Below, one piece after another: positions 46,856 to 56,590 of a stretch of DNA of 64,000 bases. Position numbers and translations under genes: made by a program. How positions within the stretch are numbered: the first letter of the stretch is position 1; the number at the start of each line of letters is the position of its first letter. The stretch spans positions 76,725,727-76,789,726 of the forward strand of contig NC_086379.1 in the NCBI RefSeq assembly GCF_036588685.1. The letters run 5' to 3'. This DNA is from Mytilus trossulus (lineage: Eukaryota; Mollusca; Bivalvia; Mytilida; Mytilidae). The notes under the pieces were generated by a model. That model had not been told where the DNA came from. It searched no databases and worked only from the letters and a program-made list of their open reading frames with translations.

Positions 46856-49034
46856 ATGGGGTATAATAAAGGTATACATTTACAAAAAAATATTCCATGT
46901 GTACAAGGTATATGAAACATTATTGCTTAACAATAAAATGTAAATGGATAAGAGAAAACTTTTTTTTATTCTGTAAATGCAGTAATTTTTGTGATGTTTT
47001 TAATCATGTGAATAATGCAAATGAGTGAGTACGGAAATAATAATCTGATATCTGATACATATATCTGTAGGCTGCTTTTCCCGAAAATCGTAATAGTTAT
47101 CTCCCATTTTTGTCAATTCTTCAAAACTTTTATCAACAAATGCACCCAATAATTTCTTAATATTACAGTTTAAATATATCAAAGACTACGACTAAAGGTT
47201 CGAAGTTTTATTTTATATTCTATTGAATACTAGATTACTTCCCTTGATCTTACCTTATATTTTTTTGAATACTAGATTACTTCCCTTGATCTTACCTTAT
47301 ATTTAACATGACAAGATTGTTTGTTTAGTCTGTCTACCAGAAACTCTAGAGTGCTCTCTCGGTAACCATCAGATTCAAATGTAATCTCTATTTGTGATGT
47401 TAAAGAAAACTATGATAACAATGCTTGAAAAATTGATACATAAAGGAATAAATTATAAGAAAGGTGTAAAAAAAAATTCATTGTGTATTTGGTTTAGCAT
47501 AATCAAAAAAAAATATTAGCATATCTTTTGTTATGATATGTCATTTGGTCCATGTATACAGATGAAAGTAGTGTCTTTAAGTAGTAAATTATGCTTGTCT
47601 TTGTTAATGCTGCTATTGTTAGTACTTGAGGCAGCCATATTCTCAACAACCAGTGTTTGTTACTGGTGTATTTTAAATGGTATATTTCAATATTTTTTTT
47701 TAATTTGTAAATAACTTAATTGCACTATAAACATGGTTAAAAATTGCAGTTACAAAATGGTCAGACATGATTTTTGCTACTCTGTTTTAACTGGGAACAG
47801 TATATCTAATTCTTAGGTCAATATGTATGTGCCTGGCTGTAATAAGTTCTTTTTAAGATATGTAATTTGATGCAAATTTTTGTTATTTGACCTCAAAAAC
47901 GTCTTGATTGACAGGTGAAGATTATTCCATAAATATACATGAGTAACTTATAGTGAGTTATCTAACATTTCAAAACCAAAAATGTGTTAAAATCATAACT
48001 GAATAAATAAATCTGCATTCAGTAATTTTGTGATAATTTTTATCTCAATATGAAGGATACTGTTGACTTCCTGATAAAGATAACCTTGTATAGGGTTGGC
48101 ATCGTCTGAGGTAGCTTTCATCAATATACTTATCTAAAAACAGTACTCAATTATTTATATGTGTGGATATATGTATAGAGCATAAATAAGCAATTTATCC
48201 TAAAAATAGAATTTTGGTTTATGTTAAATTTAAGAACACTTTTTACCATCTTTTTGGTTTATTTATATACACATATAAATCTTTTCATAGGATTCTATTC
48301 CACTATTTTTCAACTTTTGGTTATGTTGAATCAAGCAGCAATGTACGCAATTTTTTTCCTAACTATTTGTAATATCAGCCATTTTAAAGTGTTCATTGTA
48401 GTCTGTACATTTTTTTACAAAGGTTTAGTTTTGTATTGTCACTTCTCAGAAGAGACAAGACAGTTGTTTAACACTTGTACAATTATGCCATTTTAATGTA
48501 TTTTTAACTGTCACTTTATAGGAGCAGAGATTATTGACATGAAGGATTTTTTTTAAAATGACAATGATTTAAAAATTAAATAGATTTTAATCTGCAAATT
48601 GTAAGGGGTCTCATTTGGGGGTTCTGATTTGGATCCTGCTTACTGTTTTGTCAGATTCCCATATCCCACTTACACTATGTACATGTGCGTAAGCAATTCT
48701 ATTTTTTTTGTAATTTCCCGTGTCTCGCTAGACTTCATTTCCCGTTTATACGGCACAATAACTTGACGTCACGCTTACCAAAAATCAGCAATGAGACCCA
48801 CATTGTAGACATTTTGAAAAAACTTTAACTTTCAGGCAACTTTATCCCTAATCAAGGGGAGACAAGTGTACAGCAACAGTCTCCTATGTGCAAAAAAATA
48901 CTCTTTCATTCATATCTCGTACACAGATCTATACACCTGTGTCAAACACAAACACAAACTACATCAATACATATTACCTATTCAACTAATACTAAGGAAA
49001 CATGTACCTTATTAACAAATGAAACTTTGTCCAT
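38342..49034 (-). CDS. TEPSIN: Tepsin (AP-4 complex accessory protein), 407 aa, twelve exons
   Basis: Exons (minus): 49034-49008, 48133-48061, 47387-47296, 46261-46168, 45508-45441, 43891-43801, 43267-43196, 42534-42352, 41922-41805, 40583-40394, 39631-39497, 38422-38342. All are GT/AG, phases agree, total 1224 nt. Tepsin is an epsin-like accessory protein of AP-4 coats at the trans-Golgi network. The N-terminal ENTH domain (residues about 5-118) shows the family signatures KATSDDANPIQGYLYQEV, CHVKYKVLKLLKYIVENGP and YSGPEDPLHGNVPNKAVRQ. A disordered middle keeps MQGFGNSP and GKVGGGWDDEDE, which I recall as equivalents of human tepsin segments. A second helical domain (about 273-380) has SSCQNLNCEKVIELLNIQLK. 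The C-terminus (LLPKDDAQLMLMED) lacks the AP-4 binding motifs I know from the human protein (LF.G and SAFAFLN type). The start ATG has A at -3 and G at +4. A minisatellite begins at the donor of intron 5. Confidence 0.92.
40850..41720 (-). repeat. Dispersed repeat family 5, split by Helentron-like copy C
   Basis: Left part: AATCATAATTTCTCATTTTC, GTCGAATCGCACATC and TTCTTGAAATTCTATTGCAT. The right part resumes at about 41647 with CAGGATTGGACAGACAAACA and CAAAAACATTATATCCTC. The relative at 46370-46865 has both parts in the same order without the insertion. Strand follows the inserted element; the repeat's own direction is undefined. In tepsin intron 9. Confidence 0.65.
41061..41646 (-). mobile_element. 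Helentron-like element, copy C, with a single internal unit
   Basis: On the plus strand it begins CTAGAGGCTCTAAAGTGCC and ends GGGCCAGGTGAGC followed by TAAAAAA, the reverse of copies A and B. Only one ~500-bp unit is present. Confidence 0.75.
42769..42945. repeat. Tandem duplication of ~100 bp
   Basis: ACCGTAGATTCATTTATTCT, GTGGGTACCAATTCCC and GGACTAATGGAAAATTGCAT occur twice, with few differences. In tepsin intron 7. Confidence 0.85.
43355..43600. mobile_element. MITE, copy 2, uninterrupted
   Basis: TTAAGGAATGACTGT(G/A)ATATTTTTTCTGTC at the left and its inverse, ending ACAGTCATTCCTTAA, at the right. Internally it has a second inward copy of the terminus near 43444 and a GGTGCACACTG...CAGTGTGCACC palindrome around ACCCGCTACGCGCGTT. 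In tepsin intron 6. It serves as the empty-site reference for the split copy at 8327. Confidence 0.8.
43999..44110 (-). mobile_element. Possible LINE C-terminal relic
   Basis: The minus strand reads SIDRKSWRSLVDALCVQEHE followed by ED and a stop. It resembles the end of the LINE at 28629 (VVALCPTGDEDDK, stop) and the common ..W..LV.ALC..... ending. Too short to prove. In tepsin intron 5. Confidence 0.35.
44226..44292. repeat. Short tandem repeat, ~27 bp x 3
   Basis: TTAGTTTGCCTCCAACT(A/T)AA repeated three times. Confidence 0.8.
44549..45472. repeat. 32-bp minisatellite, about 28 units, abutting tepsin exon 5
   Basis: On the tepsin sense strand the unit reads GTGT(C/T)AGACAGATAGCACA then GGTACTGTTACAA (32 bp). 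Units are nearly identical, differing mainly at C/T in GTGT(C/T)AGAC, with a few insertions near 44815, 44890 and 45095. The array runs without a gap into exon 5: the first unit in sense direction, CTGTTAGACAGATGGCACAG then GTATTATAACTT, consists of the last 20 nt of exon 5 and the first 12 nt of intron 5. It therefore includes the functional donor. Confidence 0.92.
45596..45835. repeat. Possible short dispersed element
   Basis: The two ends are loosely inverse (GATGGAAAATTATCG and CGATAATCTATAAG), with an internal short array GAAATTGACA(T/C) x 3 and a CTCGCTT...AAGCGAG inverse pair. Weak evidence. In tepsin intron 4. Confidence 0.3.
46370..46865. repeat. Dispersed repeat family 5, with ~174-bp tandem units
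   Basis: ATGAAATTCTG, TGAGAGGAGTTGCGATGACA, AACTGTTGCAGTAGTACATT and AATTGAATCGCAATTTCC repeat about 2.5 times, ending in GGATGGGTCAAAAACATTAT and ACCCTCCGCAACTCG. In tepsin intron 3. Confidence 0.75.
48604..48800. mobile_element. Possible short MITE in tepsin intron 1
   Basis: Ends GGGGTCTCATT and AATGAGACCC are inverse. The body of about 180 bp is GC-richer than its surroundings and non-coding. Target duplication not clear. Confidence 0.45.
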
Positions 49035-49783
49035 GATATCAGCACCACTGTCACATTACAGAGCTGAAATTTTGTAGAATACGGGTATATCATATCTTCC
49101 CCATTTCCAAGCAATATAAAGATCTGAAATAAGGTTTAATGAAATATATGTTTTTTAAAAGAATGCACCACATGTACATATTTTATCTATCCAAGGCACA
49201 AGTATGACAAGGGTTATATCTAAATAATGCTCTTTTTTTTAAATTCTAAAACTTTTTAGATTTATTATTAATATTTAAGAGAAATAATTGACAGTGGCAA
49301 CACTCATAAAAAATATTTGATAACTTCTTATTTTCCAAAGAGTCAAAGACATTGCTTGATATATACCTACAATAAGTTTCATAAAATCAATATTTCCAAG
49401 GGCATATAATCATTTTCATAATATAAACTTCATAAAAAATCTGGCAAGAATTGTACTCATTAAAAGTGCTTCAGCTTGTAAGTAATAATAAAGTTAAATT
49501 GTCATATCATTGATAATTCCAAGGGGCATAACTCTTTGAAAAATTAATGATCATAATTTTTTGTCAACTAATTAAATACTTTGCTATGATTTAAGCGCTA
49601 ACAAGACCCACAAGCACTTATTGCCTGTGATACATGTACAACCGCATGGGCAGATGCCCAGTATTTTTATGTCTCCCAAGTATGTGATGCACAGGGCAAA
49701 ATGATTATAATGTATCGTAAGGCTATTTATTATTTTTTGCTGTAATGTCTAAAATTAAAATAGCCTTGGAATTTAAGACATCA
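49035..49783. promoter_or_regulatory. Presumed 5' flank of tepsin
   Basis: Directly upstream of the tepsin start on the minus strand. No specific promoter element is identifiable. Confidence 0.25.
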
Positions 49784-49995
49784 TAATTGAGGGGGGGGGT
49801 GTCAGAGGGGTCATGAACATGAAATCCCGTGCTCAAAAAATTAAATTTCAAGGTCCCAATTTAAAAAGGTTAAATTCCGACATCCCAAAATTCACAAAAG
49901 AAATCCCAGATCCTGAAAGAGTCAAACCGGAAATCCCAAGCTTAAAACACTGATCCTGATGTCCCAAAAAAGGTCCTGCCCCCCTCTCATAATTA
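49784..49995. mobile_element. Possible MITE with AATTGAGGGGG / CCCCTCTCATAATT ends
   Basis: The G-run end and C-run end are inverse. The interior holds repeated GAAATCCC/ACATCCCAAAA phrases. Non-coding. Confidence 0.45.
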
Positions 49996-50120
49996 TTTGG
50001 ATTAGATCAGGAATTGCTTATCCTTCCCCCAGATCACCCCATTTTTTGTTGGGACAAGTGTTACAAATTTGAATGTTCAACTTTGTTATTTGATAATAAT
50101 GGTATTATTTCACCTGACAG

Positions 50121-50202
50121 TAGTCCAAATAATTATGACGTTTGGCAAGGCTATTTGATTTTTTTTTCTGGGCCTTGCCAGACGTCATAATTATTTGGAC
50201 TA
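50121..50202. mobile_element. 82-bp MITE with 9-bp target site duplication
   Basis: Terminal inverted repeats of 31 nt with one mismatch (TAGTCCAAATAATTATGACG then T(T/C)TGGCAAGGC) enclose about 20 nt. The element is flanked by ACCTGACAG at 50112-50120 and 50203-50211. A 9-bp duplication is usual for Mutator-like transposons. A half copy of the terminus (TCATAATTATTTGGATTAG) lies at 49987-50005. Confidence 0.85.
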
Positions 50203-50211
50203 ACCTGACAG

Positions 50212-52554
50212 TAGCTTCGGCAAAAGATTTGGAAATACAGATCTGGTGTTAAAGATTATCTGTCAAAAATGAAAAGCATTTTTACCACTGCTGTAATGTT
50301 ATATGTTGCTATTTGATCAAATAAATTTATCTATCTATGATGATCTGTAACAGATTACCAGGACATAGAGTAATAAAAACTAATAATATTTACACTTTAA
50401 CTTTTTCATTTTGGTTATTGGTCATTCTAAACTTTATCAGACAAACGCTTATTTTAATGGTTTGTTTGAAAACCATAATCAATTTATAAGAATGCAAAGC
50501 ACTACTATTACCATATTTCGGGTTCGATTTACCGGAGGATAAGGTTTTATTTTCGATCTTTATTATAAAAAAAACTATACTCAGAGAAACTTTGGTGTGC
50601 AACGTAATATAATATTCAGGGAAAAAAAACGAATATACCCGTAAAAGTTTCTGTTAAAAAAAAGTTACAAATTTTAAGGTGGCTTGGGCGTCTTTATCAA
50701 ATGATTCTTAAGATATTTTTAGACTTTGTCAAAATGAAGTTTTTATCATGTTTATTTTTCAAAAATATAATAAAAAGTTTGGATCACTGGACTTTTTCAC
50801 CCTGCAGGTTGTGCAAAATTGTAAGTTTTTGTATAGATCATGCAAGAAATCCAATTTTGTGTGATAAAAAGAAAACTATCTGATAAAATTCAAAGATTGA
50901 ATGTAAGAAGATAGCTCTTTGAACATGCTTAATGATAAGTAAATGAAAAATGGGGTCACTGACCTTGTTTTCTTGCTACATATTAAAATTGAAAATTCAC
51001 AAATACTGTCTAATATATAATTACTTTATCTGAGTTACCTCCCCTTTTTTGGCCAAATTGAAAAATAATGAATCAAGCACAAATATGGTGGTTGTTTTTT
51101 TTTTTTGGAAAAAACAGACGAAAATATGATCAAACACATACTTTTCTTTTATATTAAAAGTCTTACACATGAATTACACACTACTCTCAGAATTTGTATA
51201 ATTTTTTTTTTTTTTACACTTTTTAAACACTTCAGTGTCTATTTTATTTGAATCAATTAGTTTATGTGAGAGATTTTTTTTTTTTTTTATAAAATAATGT
51301 CTTTATTGCACTTTTCTTTGCTGTTGTTACAAATTACTCGACCTACAGCAGTTGGTCGAGTATCCCTGTGAATTAGTCACTGAATAACCAGGGAATTTGT
51401 TCAGTGAATTCATATTTATAGATAGTTTGTTAGTTTTACAATTCATGGTTATTACATACATTTTCCAAACTATATTGTTTCATGATTACGGAAAGTGTAC
51501 AGTTTTTGTCCGGTTTGTTTCTAAAGATTAAAACTTTATGATCATTGACCTTTAACCTTATTTTTGTATATTTCACTTAAGAGTTTAATAGACAACTACA
51601 CTTCAAAATCCAATATGGATCAAGACACCTATTCCACCAGTGAAATAATTTCTCCTGGGGGTCAACTAACGATTTTGGCCATACAAATATATTTGTAAAA
51701 CATGTCCTGCTGAGTAAATTCAATGCAGATTGCAACTTCCCTTTTATTTGTTATCGATTTAGAGATAATAGCCATACTCGCAATAAAAAAGGGTGTTTAT
51801 AGTCATTTTTGAAAGAACAATAATTCATTATCAAATATTGTCTGACAGTTTGGTCGAAATGAATGTTATGCCGATCTTGACAATCTGAATATGCGTGTCC
51901 TGTATGATTAATTTACTTATGCTATATTAGTTAACAAGATAACTTACAGACAATACATTAATTATATCCTGTCTCCCTTTTTAACCTTTGCAAGTTGCCG
52001 TGGGTCATTAGACCCCCTTTTTTTTTTTAAAGAGAAATATCACTAGAGGTAGAAATTCTACATATACATTTCACCGTATGCACATGCACTTTCAATGTGC
52101 TTACGAAATGCCTTCTAAATCCCAAATACCACACGGTTTGGTTTTTTGTGTGTCGTAGGACAAGTCAGCGAACTGTCCCTCACCCCTGCCAAAACAAGGT
52201 TCAATAATATAGAAGTAATAAGAAGCGACAGACGGTTGAACAAACAGCTATAATGATTGAAAGACATTGTATGATAAAGATCTAAAGTATAAACAACTCA
52301 TGACTAGAGGGAAAGGATGGAGACGTTTACTGGACAATAACATGATGAATGAATTCAACTTCTGATAAAAGATGTATACACACTTGCTATTCAATGTAAT
52401 AGCTCCAGGCCCGTGTCTTATACAAATTTATAAAATATTTTATTATGATGTCCAGTCATATAAAGTGTAAAGACCCTTTCATTTCGATCATTAAAATAAA
52501 TGCGTCATCAAAAAATTTGAAGATTGTTCTTGTTAAAATATACAGTGTATATAG
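50212..52554. other. No gene seen
   Basis: AT-rich, with long T runs near 51100-51290. A small hairpin (ACTCGACC, 10-nt loop, GGTCGAGT) lies at 51336-51361. Short open frames are unsupported. Confidence 0.4.
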
Positions 52555-54775
52555 CTAAAATTGAGAATGGAAATGGGGAATGTGTCAAAGAGACAACAAC
52601 CCGACCAAAATAAAAAAAAACACAACAGCAGAAGGTCACCAACAGGTCTTCAATGTAGCGAGAAATTCCCGCACCCGGAGGCGTCCTTCAGCTGGCCCCT
52701 AAACAAATATATACTAGTTCAGTGATAATGAACGCCATACTAATTTCCAAATTGTACACAAGAAACTAAAATTTAAATAATACAAGACTAACAAAGGCCA
52801 GAGGCTCCTGACTTGGGACAGGCGCAAAAATGCGGCGGGGTTAAACATGTTTGTGAGATCTCAACCCTCCCCCTATACCTCTAACCAGTGTAGAAAAGTA
52901 AAAGCATAACAATACGCACATTAAAATTCAGTTCAAGAGAAGTCCGAGTCTGATGTCAGAAGATGTAACCAAAGAAAATAAACAAAATGACAATAATACA
53001 TAAATAACAACAGACTACTAGCAGTTAACTGACATGCCAGCTCCAGACTTCAATTAAACTGACTGAAAGATTATGATTTCATCATATGAACATCAGGCAC
53101 AATCCTTCCCGTAAGGGGTTTAGTATCATACCATCATAACATATATGAGAAGAACATAACCTGTGTCATGCCAACAACTGTTTTTAGAATAAATGTGTTT
53201 AGTTCCGATGCAAAGACCTTATCAGTGACTCAATATTAACGCCAAAATATGCAATCTTTAATGACTTGACAACAGTATCGTAATTATATCCCTTCTTAAT
53301 AAGTCTATTCAAAGGTTTTGTAAGTTTATGAGGTGAATACTGACACCTTTGTGCTTTATAAAGAATATTTCCATAAAAAATTGGATGTGAAATACCTGAA
53401 CGTATAAAAAGTCTGCATGTTGAGCTATATTTACGAATGATGTCTTTATACCGATGATAAAATTTAGTAAATGTTTTGACTAGTTTGTGATATCGAAAAC
53501 CCTGGTGTAATAATTTTTCAGTAATACATAAATTTCTCTCGTTAAAATCTAAAACATTGTTACATACACGAGCGAATCGTACAAGTTGAGATATATAAAC
53601 ACCGTAAGATGGTGACAAGGGAACGTCACCATCTAAAAACGGATAATTAACGATAGGAAATGAAAAATCATCCCTTTTATCATAAATTTTAGTATTCAGC
53701 TTTCCGTTAGTGATATAGATATCAAGATCGAGGAAAGGGCAGTGGTCATTGTTAGTATTAGCTTTATTTAAAGTGAGTTCACCAGGATAAATTTCATTAA
53801 TATACATACTGAAGTCGTCATTATTGAGAGCCAAAATATCATCCAAATATCTAAAAGTATTATTAAATTTGTTTATCAGATGTTGTTTTGATGGGTCTTT
53901 GCTTATTTTTGTCATAAATTGTAACTCGTAACAATACAAAAAGAGGTCCGCAATAAGTGGTGCACAGTTAGTCCCCATTGGAATTCCGATAATCTGACGA
54001 TATACGGAATCCCCAAAGCGAACAAAAATGTTATCTAGTAAAAATTCAAGGGCATATATAGTATCAAAGCATGTCCAATTAACATAGTTTTTTTGTTTAT
54101 TGCTACTAAAAAATGACCTAAAAGAGTTTGAACATATATATTCACATTCTGATTTTTTGAATGCCCATTTAATTAGGTGTGTGAATTTTTTCTTAATGAG
54201 AATGTGAGGCAATGTGGTATACAGGGTAGAAAAATCAAAACTTTGAACAGATTCAAAATCACCAATATAAGCATGCAATTTATCAAGTACTTCCAACGAG
54301 TTCTTGACACTCCAAAAGTAATTTATTCCACTATTTTCGAAGGCCTTATTTGAACAATTTATTATAAGGTTTTTAATTGTACCAAGTGTGCTGGTAAGAA
54401 TAATAGACAATTTAGTAGTTGAACAATGGCTTGAAGACGAAATAAATCTATATTTGTAAGGGGTTTTGTGTAGCTTCGGAAGCCAATACATAATTGGAAC
54501 TTTCATTGTATTTGGCTCTGCTTGTAAAGCGGTGGCTAAAAGTTTATGTTTGTTACAGATTTCGTTTTCTGAAAATGGAGTCAGTTGGAATGTTGGTGAA
54601 TTGGTGATTTCCTTTTTCAGAACCTCGATGTAAAATTTACGTCAAACAATAATAATATTATTAGCAGCTTTATCGGCCGGGACAAAAACAAATTCCTTGG
54701 CTAGTTCTTTTAGTTTATGTTTGATACGAGAAATAGGTTTATTGGTTCTATAGCTAGTATAGAATGGAAAAAACA
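52555..54775 (-). mobile_element. Penelope-like retroelement, longest copy, 5'-truncated
   Basis: It spans the reverse-transcriptase frame (53199-54506), a further upstream coding stretch interrupted by one in-frame TGA near 54630 (FVFVPADKAANN just before it), and a 3' tail ending in GGTTAAACATGT, GCGGAAGGTCACC-type sequence and CATTTCCCCATTCC (read on the minus strand). Coding similarity is lost at about 54775. The same tail is found at 19017-19290, 55608-55870 and, diverged, 13910-14090. Confidence 0.8.
53199..54506 (-). CDS. Reverse transcriptase of a Penelope-like element (435-aa open part)
   Basis: Domains in order: a lead motif YWLPKLHKTPYKYRFISSSS (residues 7-26; the PK.HK....R.I.S block of Penelope-like elements); FDFSTLYTTLP at 90-100 (motif A, with the first catalytic Asp); [18 protein letters not shown] at 174-191 (motif B); FRYLDDILALNN at 218-229 (motif C, YLDD intact); then thumb-like sequence. 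No GIY-YIG endonuclease follows the stop, so this is either an endonuclease-deficient type or a deleted copy. The true N-terminus lies upstream across a premature TGA, so the copy as a whole is a pseudogene. Its role would be reverse transcription of the element's own RNA in the nucleus. Assignment to Penelope-like elements rather than another RT class is from motif style and is moderately sure. Confidence 0.75.
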   Translation of the reverse strand: MKVPIMYWLPKLHKTPYKYRFISSSSHCSTTKLSIILTSTLGTIKNLIINCSNKAFENSGINYFWSVKNSLEVLDKLHAYIGDFESVQSFDFSTLYTTLPHILIKKKFTHLIKWAFKKSECEYICSNSFRSFFSSNKQKNYVNWTCFDTIYALEFLLDNIFVRFGDSVYRQIIGIPMGTNCAPLIADLFLYCYELQFMTKISKDPSKQHLINKFNNTFRYLDDILALNNDDFSMYINEIYPGELTLNKANTNNDHCPFLDLDIYITNGKLNTKIYDKRDDFSFPIVNYPFLDGDVPLSPSYGVYISQLVRFARVCNNVLDFNERNLCITEKLLHQGFRYHKLVKTFTKFYHRYKDIIRKYSSTCRLFIRSGISHPIFYGNILYKAQRCQYSPHKLTKPLNRLIKKGYNYDTVVKSLKIAYFGVNIESLIRSLHRN

Positions 54776-55607
54776 TATAAAAAGAGCTCTCAATGTTACA
54801 TGTTGATTTAAATGTTTATTCATTATAATATTTTGATTGTTGTATGCTGAACACCCAGTCATTGTTCCAGTGATAAATATAGGGCCAAAACAAAAAAATC
54901 AAACAAGATCAATACCGTGTTTGTGCCTTTTTTGAATCGCACTTTTTGGAAGAACATATTCCGGTGCCAAAAAGCGAAGCCCGTACCGCATGGTCAGCTA
55001 TGTATACAAAGTCCCTAAATGACAAGTGTAAAACAATTCAAACGAGAAAACTAAAGGCATATACTTAAACTATATGAATACATTCAACAACGGACTTACA
55101 AATGTTACACACAAACACGAAACATTAAAGATAAAAACAAAAATTCCAACCTAATATAACATAATAGATACATGTATAAAAAAACATTGTATTTGCGCCA
55201 CCCCTATTTGTGGTAACTTTTTTTTTTTTTACAGCAAATAAAAATGAAAATAGTAAAGGGCCGTTACTGACTCTAGAAGGGATTTCACTCTCCTTTTTTT
55301 CCCTTGTCACTTTCAGAAGTTTGCCCACTCCATTTTTCAGATTGCTCCTTCGTTATATATGTACATTTCAATTTATGTGGAATGGTAAATCACTGTGCAA
55401 AGTTGGAATAATGTTGATGGCAATTCATTGGAGGCGGAGGTGAACATACCATAACACTCAATATTTTAAACACTCAATAACAACAATGATTAAGTACTAT
55501 ATAAACACAAATAATTCGATTCTGCCAAAGATTTGCTATGCACCAGCCTGCTAGCTTCTCTGCCTTTTCTACGGATGGACAGATTGGAGTTTTAAGCAGA
55601 ATTTTGG
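54776..55607. other. No gene seen
   Basis: Short open frames at 55125-55443 overlap on both strands and show no domain. Confidence 0.35.
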
Positions 55608-55870
55608 CGCCTGTCCCAAGTCAGGAGCCTCTGGCCTTTGTTAATCTTGTATTATTTTAATTTTAGTCTCTTGTGTACAATTTGGAAATAAGTATGGCGT
55701 TCATTATCACTGAACTAGTATATATTTGTTTAGGGGCCAGCTGAAGGACGCCTCCGGGTGCGGGAATTTCTCGCTACATTGAAGACCTGTTGGTGACCTT
55801 CTGCTGTTGTTTTTTATTGTGTCGGGTTGTTGTCTCTTTGACACATTCCCCATTTCCATTCTCAATTTTA
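55608..55870 (+). mobile_element. Solitary 3' tail of the Penelope-like element
   Basis: GCGCCTGTCCCAAGTCAGGA through TTGAAGACCTGTTGGTGACC to CCATTTCCATTCTCAATTTT, nearly identical to the tails of the two larger copies. It has no coding part: an extreme 5' truncation, showing which end the element keeps on insertion. Confidence 0.8.
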
Positions 55871-55894
55871 TTTCACATCTGGCAGTCAATGTTA

Positions 55895-56030
55895 CAGTAA
55901 ATATAAAAATAAGGAGATGTCGTTTAATTGACAATAAGACAACTCTTCATCAGAGACCGAATGACACAGAAATTAACAAATATATGTCACTGACCAAACT
56001 GCCTACAAAAATGAGAAAACCAATACCGCT
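55895..56030. repeat. Dispersed repeat family 4 (copy 1)
   Basis: ATAAGGAGATGTCGTTTAAT, TGACAATAAGACAACTCTTC and AAAACCAATACCGCTTAGTC. Similar phrases at 59015-59175 and 61365-61500. Confidence 0.5.
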
Positions 56031-56590
56031 TAGTCAATTATTAGCCTATTCAGTGTCAAGAGGACATACTTTCCCTGTTTAATCTACCGTCTCTATTTAA
56101 CCTGATCAGGGTAGACAGATATATGATTAGTAAATCTCATAAATATACGTTATAACTTCATTATGAGGCATTTCCATGTAAGGTCAATTTGTGATTGCCA
56201 GTCCATTCTGTTTAACTGCTATTAATAATTACTGCAAAATGAACTATCTACACTTATTAACATAGACAGGACTATGAGAATATAATAATGTTATTTGGTC
56301 GTGTAATGATTTTTAATGCTCTTTAATCACAGCAGTAGCTGGTTATAATCACCCCAAGGTTTCTTCAATTTTACGCTACTTGGTCAAAATAAACCAATTC
56401 AGACGAAAAGTATTTAAATTCACATTTTATACATACCTAATACTTGTAAATACTACCTACATTTCAGTTCTTAGGTCAGATGACCAAGTTTATACAACAC
56501 TATTTTAAATTAAATCAAGCCTTTTCTTATTTTCTGTCGGAGTGGTATTTTATAACATTTTGTGGAATATTTTTTTGGAAGATACTAAAC
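56031..56590. promoter_or_regulatory. Upstream region of the GPCR gene
   Basis: No other gene seen. An in-frame ATG at 56480 would add a 37-residue N-terminal extension, but its context is poor (C at -3). No promoter motif called. Confidence 0.25.

Noticed and set aside
46482-46920. Two similar minus-strand open frames with repeated HTTEFHETFSDNK-like segments
   Set aside because: The similarity is due to the tandem units of repeat family 5 and is not a duplicated gene.
51336-51361. Hairpin ACTCGACC...GGTCGAGT as a terminator or regulatory structure
   Set aside because: An 8-bp stem in AT-rich intergenic DNA without a nearby gene; it may be chance or a small MITE relic.
56480-56590. Longer GPCR N-terminus from the first in-frame ATG
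   Set aside because: Poor start context and an unusual extra hydrophobic stretch; the ATG at 56591 has a strong context and gives a normal receptor N-terminus.
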